The position numbers were made by a program, and so were the translations under genes. DNA of 6,512 nucleotides from Arcobacter sp. UBA7394 (GTDB lineage: Bacteria; Campylobacterota; Campylobacteria; Campylobacterales; Arcobacteraceae): contig DKNG01000170.1 in assembly GCA_002470185.1 (NCBI GenBank), positions 1-6,512 of the forward strand, given 5' to 3'. Below the pieces are notes generated by a model. The model made no database searches, was not told the origin of the DNA, and worked only from the letters and a program-made list of their open reading frames with translations. This document shows positions 5,554 to 6,512 of this stretch, piece by piece. Position 1 is the first letter of the stretch. Each line of letters begins with the position of its first letter.

Positions 5554-5845
5554 CTATTGAATCCTCTATAGTTTTTAATTCGTCAATTAAACCCATTTTA
5601 TAATCACCGTTTTTAACGCTGTTTATTTTATTTTTCTGTTTATTTATCTCTTCTTTAAATTCAACAATAAAGTTTTTTTCTTTTTTTATATAATAATAAA
5701 CTAACTCGTTTAACCATGTAGAGGCATCAATTCTGCCTTTTTTGTATTTATCTGATACTTCAATATTTTTATTGAATTTATAAAATACAGTATGCCTATT
5801 TAGCTCATCACTAACTTTTTCTAAGATATCTATTGACTTTTTCAT
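5534..5845 (-). CDS. Hypothetical 103-residue helical protein
   Basis: No family recognised. The protein is rich in Lys, Glu, Asn and Ile, has no signal peptide, and appears mostly helical. A central stretch YKKGRIDASTWLNELVYYYI (34-53) with aromatic residues is followed by a charged helix (KKEKNFIVEFKEEINKQKNKI, 54-74), a Gly turn (KNGDYKMG, 78-85) and an acidic end. There is no obvious catalytic motif. ATG at 5845 is the only Met near the N-terminus; no clear Shine-Dalgarno precedes it. A TATAAT on the minus strand (5877-5872) would give a leader of only about 20 nt. Its end overlaps the start of the 37-residue gene by 20 nt, suggesting that the two are made together. It is divergent from the phosphodiesterase-like gene at 5962, with a 116-nt shared control region. 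The frame is probably real, given its length and internal pattern in this stop-rich composition. Confidence 0.75.
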   Translation of the reverse strand: MKKSIDILEKVSDELNRHTVFYKFNKNIEVSDKYKKGRIDASTWLNELVYYYIKKEKNFIVEFKEEINKQKNKINSVKNGDYKMGLIDELKTIEDSIDDRNNK

Positions 5846-5848
5846 TTT

Positions 5849-5910
5849 GCAATATTAACCAAATTAAAAAAATTATATTCAAAATATTGCATATTGTAAT
5901 ATCTTGCAAT
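5849..5910. promoter_or_regulatory. Repeated TTGCAAT / ATTGCA elements in a divergent promoter region
   Basis: GCAATATT (5849-5856) and AATATTGC (5883-5890) form perfect inverted arms. ATTGCA (5886-5891) and TGCAAT (5905-5910) form a second symmetric pair 13 nt apart, and ATATT-GT-AATAT (5891-5902) is a third small palindrome. A related TTGCAT follows at 5915-5920. The cluster covers the minus-strand -10 of the 103-residue gene and the likely promoter of the gene at 5962, so a shared operator is plausible. All units are A/T-rich, which lowers confidence. Confidence 0.4.
5872..5877 (-). promoter_or_regulatory. candidate -10 box for the 103-residue gene
   Basis: The minus strand reads TATAAT at 5877-5872, 26 nt before the ATG at 5845, with a poor -35-like TTACAA (5899-5894) 16 nt further up. 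A start near 5865 would give a leader of about 20 nt. It lies between the two GCAATATT/AATATTGC arms. Confidence 0.4.
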
Positions 5911-5961
5911 CTTTTTGCATATAGAGTTGTTAATCTTCTAAAAATGATTAAGGAAGAGATT

Positions 5962-6512
5962 ATGAAAAAGTTATCACTATTTGTATTCATAGATGGGTTT
6001 GGATGGGAAGTTTATAAAAAGCATGGTTTTAATAATAAAGCTATTGATACAAGAAAAAGATTAAAAACTACATTTGGTTTTTCTTCAGGTGCTGATCCTT
6101 CTATTTTAACTGGAAGATACCCTGATGAACATACACACTGGTCTAGTTTTTATTATGATCCTAAAAATTCACCTTTTAAATTTTGTAAATATCTGTCTTT
6201 TTTACCTAAAAGAATATTTGATAGATTTAGACCTAGACACTATTTAAGTAGAGCTATGAAATTTATCAATGGATATACAGGTTATTTTGAAATTTATTCT
6301 GTGCCATTTGCACATCTTCCTTATTTTGATTACTTGGAAAAACATGATTATTTTGTTCCAAATGGGATTTTAAAAACTGACACTATCTTTGATTGGTGTG
6401 TACAAAATGATATTCCTTACCACTGCTCGAACTGGAGAAAAAGTGAAACATATAATATCAATGCTTTAAAAGAAAAGATTGATGAAGGTGATATTGAGTT
6501 TTCATATCTTTA
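5962..6512 (+). CDS. Alkaline-phosphatase-superfamily protein, nucleotide pyrophosphatase/phosphodiesterase-like (5' part, runs off window)
   Basis: 183 codons are visible before the window edge; relatives are usually about 400-500 residues, so the C-terminal half with further metal ligands is missing. The start MKKLSLFVFIDGFGWE has no signal peptide: LSLFVFI (4-10) is the first core strand leading to the metal-binding D11. GFSSGADPSILTGRYPDEH (39-57) matches the superfamily nucleophile loop. Counting back from TG (50-51), S41 takes the place of the nucleophilic Thr of NPP enzymes, and H57 matches the PxxH after TG. Residues 60-183 contain many aromatic residues. Expected to hydrolyse a phosphoester or phosphoanhydride; the substrate is unknown. 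The start is ATG at 5962, because AAGGA at 5950-5954 is 7 nt away. An in-frame ATG at 5944 would have no ribosome site. A phosphoglycerate-mutase-like or sulfatase-like activity is possible. Confidence 0.8.
   Translation, partial: MKKLSLFVFIDGFGWEVYKKHGFNNKAIDTRKRLKTTFGFSSGADPSILTGRYPDEHTHWSSFYYDPKNSPFKFCKYLSFLPKRIFDRFRPRHYLSRAMKFINGYTGYFEIYSVPFAHLPYFDYLEKHDYFVPNGILKTDTIFDWCVQNDIPYHCSNWRKSETYNINALKEKIDEGDIEFSYL

Noticed and set aside
5944..5961. Alternative upstream ATG for the phosphodiesterase-like gene, in frame
   Set aside because: The AAGGA ribosome site (5950-5954) lies between the two ATGs at ideal distance for 5962, and the fold's first strand begins right after the 5962 start.
1..6512. 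CRISPR array, tRNA, rRNA, insertion sequence or prophage signals
   Set aside because: No regularly spaced repeats, no cloverleaf-like or rRNA-like stretch, no transposase or integrase frame and no paired terminal repeats were found on reading both strands.

Overview
The window is very A/T-rich (roughly three quarters A+T by eye), and its proteins are heavy in Lys, Asn, Ile and Glu. Together with the gene content (Uup-type ABC-F ATPase, GatB/YqeY protein, GGDEF diguanylate cyclase, NYN-type RNase-like protein), this suggests an Arcobacter-like member of the Campylobacterota. That placement is an inference from composition and protein style, not a database match.

Layout. Positions 98-508 (+) encode a small DNA-binding protein. 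It has an OmpR/PhoB-type winged helix without a receiver domain, preceded by a segment that resembles a ribbon-helix-helix fold. A gene-free stretch (509-900) follows. It lies between two convergent genes and holds three inverted repeats, and ends at a strong terminator-like hairpin that contains the stop codon of the gene on the other strand. Positions 4501 down to 901 form a three-gene minus-strand run, uup -> GatB/YqeY family -> GGDEF diguanylate cyclase, with gaps of 52 and 30 nt. It is probably transcribed together, with a possible extra promoter before the YqeY gene. Divergent from uup is a gene for a NYN (PIN-like) plus OST-HTH/LOTUS protein (4701-5438, +). It converges with a two-gene minus-strand cassette: an unrecognised 103-residue helical protein (5845-5534) and an overlapping 37-residue single-membrane-segment protein (5553-5440). 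The stop codon of the small protein sits one base from the stop of the NYN gene. From 5962 to the right edge runs the 5' part of an alkaline-phosphatase-superfamily (nucleotide pyrophosphatase/phosphodiesterase-like) gene, which is cut by the window end.

How the genes fit together. Uup, YqeY and the NYN/OST-HTH protein all point to ribosome, tRNA or RNA biology, and the diguanylate cyclase adds a c-di-GMP output at the end of the uup run. Nothing here shows a dedicated defence, mobile or secretion system. The region reads as ordinary chromosomal core with a few poorly described genes. The items most worth a second look are the two-domain DNA-binding protein, the overlapping small membrane protein and its partner, the NYN/OST-HTH protein, and the palindromic elements in the intergenic regions.
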